This document shows, in pieces, positions 14,030-15,323 of a DNA stretch of 15,323 nucleotides. The notes beneath the pieces are model-generated. The model searched no databases. It was not told the origin of the DNA and was given only the letters and a program-made list of their open reading frames with translations. The DNA lies in assembly GCA_902803185.1 (NCBI GenBank), contig CADCOV010000011.1, positions 1 to 15,323 on the forward strand, in the 5' to 3' direction. The translations under genes were made by a program, and so were the position numbers. Source of the DNA: an uncultured Eubacteriales bacterium. Its GTDB lineage: Bacteria > Bacillota > Clostridia > Peptostreptococcales > Anaerovoracaceae. How positions within the stretch are numbered: position 1 is the stretch's first letter; each line of letters opens with the position of its first letter.

Positions 14030-15299
14030 AGCTGTCCCTCGCTTCGTGGGCCTTTCCGTTCACGGTGACGGAAAGATCCAGTCCCGTCCAGCACTCCTTG
14101 ACGAGGAAATCCCCGTTATAGCAGTACCGCATGTCGATCTGGATCAGGTCCATCATCCTGAGATACTTGTTGTTCTCCCCGAGAAGGTAGATCAGAGCGG
14201 CGAGGTAATCCTCATAGCTGTCCCCCCGCCGGCAGCCCGTGTCTATATACCCTTCCTCCCGGTTCTCCGTGACCGCATCCAGATCGATGGCCCAGCAGGA
14301 GGCGTCCTTGATCATCGGCACCGGTTTCCCGTGGATCAAAAGCTTATAGTCGTTATAGCTCTCCGCCAGCGCCCAGGCCGCCAGGATCCCCTCCATCGTC
14401 AGCGCCGCCGCAGGGCCCGGCGTCAGGAGCTCCGCCGCCGCGAGGGCTGCGTCCCTTTTCTCCTCGTCCGTGTTGAGATAGGCCAGGTTCAGGGCCTCCC
14501 GCACCGCCAGGATGCGACTCCTGGTGCCCTTGAGGTTCTCCGTATCCGACATCTTCCCGCAGATCAGGTACTCCTGCTCGCAAAGGAAGAAGGAGTCGTC
14601 CTCTCTCCTGGCGTCCAGCAGATGGTGGAACCTGCGGTCTATGTACCGTCCTGCGATCCAGGCGTCGGTGCCCTCCCTGATCAGCTCTCCCGCGGAACTG
14701 AGATCCCGGAAGAAGGAGGCGGCCCTGTCCAGCAGGCTGTCGTTGGTCCTGCCGTAGGACGGCAGACCCTTGATGATCCCTCCGTTCAGGATCTCCCGGT
14801 CAGACACCTGGTCGATCAAAAGCTCCCCTCTGCTCCCCGTCGGCGGGAGCGCGATCTCCTCCGTCCCGGGGGTCAGGAGCTCAGCCAGCACGCAGCTGCG
14901 GAGCTGGGGTTCCAGGTTGTCCGGATCTCCCAGCGAATAGGCCGACAGCCCCGCGCTGCAGCCATCCACGTCCGCATACCGCTTCTCACCGAAGGAGTAG
15001 TCCGCCAGATCCAGGACCATCTGTTCCACGTCCGCCTCGTCCCCCTGGAAGGCGAACAGGCCGAACCGGTCGTAGAGATCCCTGTCGTACTTTCCCAGGA
15101 CGGAGGAAGCCCAAAGCGGGCAAAGGCAGTCCGCTGCCGCGCCGACCGCCTTCTCCCTCGCCTGGTAGACGAAGGTCATCACCATCCCGACCATGATCGT
15201 GAAGAAGATCATCAGGAAGATGGACGCGGAGCCGCGCCGGTTGCCTAGCCGCGGCCCCTCTGTACCCCTTTTTTTCATCCGTTCAGTCAAACAGTCCAT
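14022..15299 (-). CDS. DUF5702 family membrane-anchored protein of a Tad-type locus
   Basis: This 425-residue protein has a basic start, GSASIFLMIFFTIMVGMVMTF as its single transmembrane segment (about 24-45), and a long extracytoplasmic domain. The block YQAREKAVGAAADCL...LWASSVLGKYDRDLYDRFGLFAF follows the membrane segment as expected for DUF5702. The C-terminal YEDYLAALIYLL...RMMDLIQIDMR matches the family's second conserved block. Such proteins accompany TadE/TadG-like genes in clostridial Flp/Tad pilus loci; their function is unknown. AGGAG lies 6 nt before the ATG. The reading frame upstream is cut by the window edge, so I cannot name the preceding gene, but the spacing implies tight coupling. 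It overlaps the TadE-like gene by 8 nt. Confidence 0.85.
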   Translation of the reverse strand: MDCLTERMKKRGTEGPRLGNRRGSASIFLMIFFTIMVGMVMTFVYQAREKAVGAAADCLCPLWASSVLGKYDRDLYDRFGLFAFQGDEADVEQMVLDLADYSFGEKRYADVDGCSAGLSAYSLGDPDNLEPQLRSCVLAELLTPGTEEIALPPTGSRGELLIDQVSDREILNGGIIKGLPSYGRTNDSLLDRAASFFRDLSSAGELIREGTDAWIAGRYIDRRFHHLLDARREDDSFFLCEQEYLICGKMSDTENLKGTRSRILAVREALNLAYLNTDEEKRDAALAAAELLTPGPAAALTMEGILAAWALAESYNDYKLLIHGKPVPMIKDASCWAIDLDAVTENREEGYIDTGCRRGDSYEDYLAALIYLLGENNKYLRMMDLIQIDMRYCYNGDFLVKECWTGLDLSVTVNGKAHEARDSYE

Positions 15300-15323
15300 T
15301 CACCGCTCCTCCCGCTCTCACCA

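Noticed and set aside
14046..15248. A 400-codon plus-strand frame opposite the DUF5702 gene
   Set aside because: The minus-strand frame has a membrane segment, conserved blocks, coupled starts and Shine-Dalgarno sites; the plus-strand frame has none of these.
15283..15323. The end of an upstream gene at the window edge
   Set aside because: Two frames stay open for a dozen codons into the DUF5702 start, but about 40 bases are too few to choose between them.

Overview
This is a GC-rich window (about 60% by eye) in which every convincing gene lies on the minus strand, so transcription runs from high to low coordinates. The gene content points to an anaerobic Firmicute of class Clostridia. The strongest marker is ispH fused in frame to ribosomal protein S1, a clostridial arrangement. 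CodY, a Bacillus-type HslV N-terminus and a DUF5702/TadE-type surface cluster agree with this. The family is less certain; an Anaerovoracaceae/Peptostreptococcales or Lachnospiraceae-like gut anaerobe would fit. No tRNA, rRNA, CRISPR array, insertion sequence or prophage gene was seen, and no gene-free stretch exceeds 142 bases.

In transcription order, the right end (15299 to 12676) holds three tightly coupled envelope genes: a DUF5702 membrane-anchored protein, a TadE-like pseudopilin with a duplicated Cys/His module, and a DUF6382-like cytosolic protein. They look like the end of a Tad/Flp-pilus type locus that continues beyond the window. Next come rarA (replication-associated AAA ATPase) and the 647-residue IspH-S1 fusion (isoprenoid synthesis plus translation), which overlap by 14 nt and end at a good intrinsic terminator (9361-9392). 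A metallo-beta-lactamase-fold hydrolase and a Cof-type HAD phosphatase follow as a coupled pair closed by a second hairpin (7875-7900).

A promoter with a perfect -35 (7807-7835) then starts the DNA-uptake genes yraN-comM-dprA, which overlap one another. A second promoter at the end of dprA (5038-5066) and a leader hairpin precede topA-hslV-hslU-codY. The order dprA-topA-hslV-hslU-codY matches the Bacillus smf-topA-trmFO-xerC-clpQ-clpY-codY block without trmFO and xerC. The left half therefore combines natural transformation (ComM, DprA, possibly YraN), supercoiling control (TopA), ATP-dependent proteolysis (HslUV) and the nutrient-sensing repressor CodY.

The most interesting signals are regulatory sites embedded in coding sequence. 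At the IspH/S1 junction, an AT-rich island contains a near-consensus promoter, a small hairpin and a perfect Shine-Dalgarno before an in-frame ATG, as if S1 can also be made alone. Near the end of hslU, a promoter-like element sits 3 bp from a CodY-box-like sequence, suggesting autoregulation of codY. The TadE-like protein with two metal-site-like modules is the most unusual protein architecture. No wholly new multi-gene system is evident.
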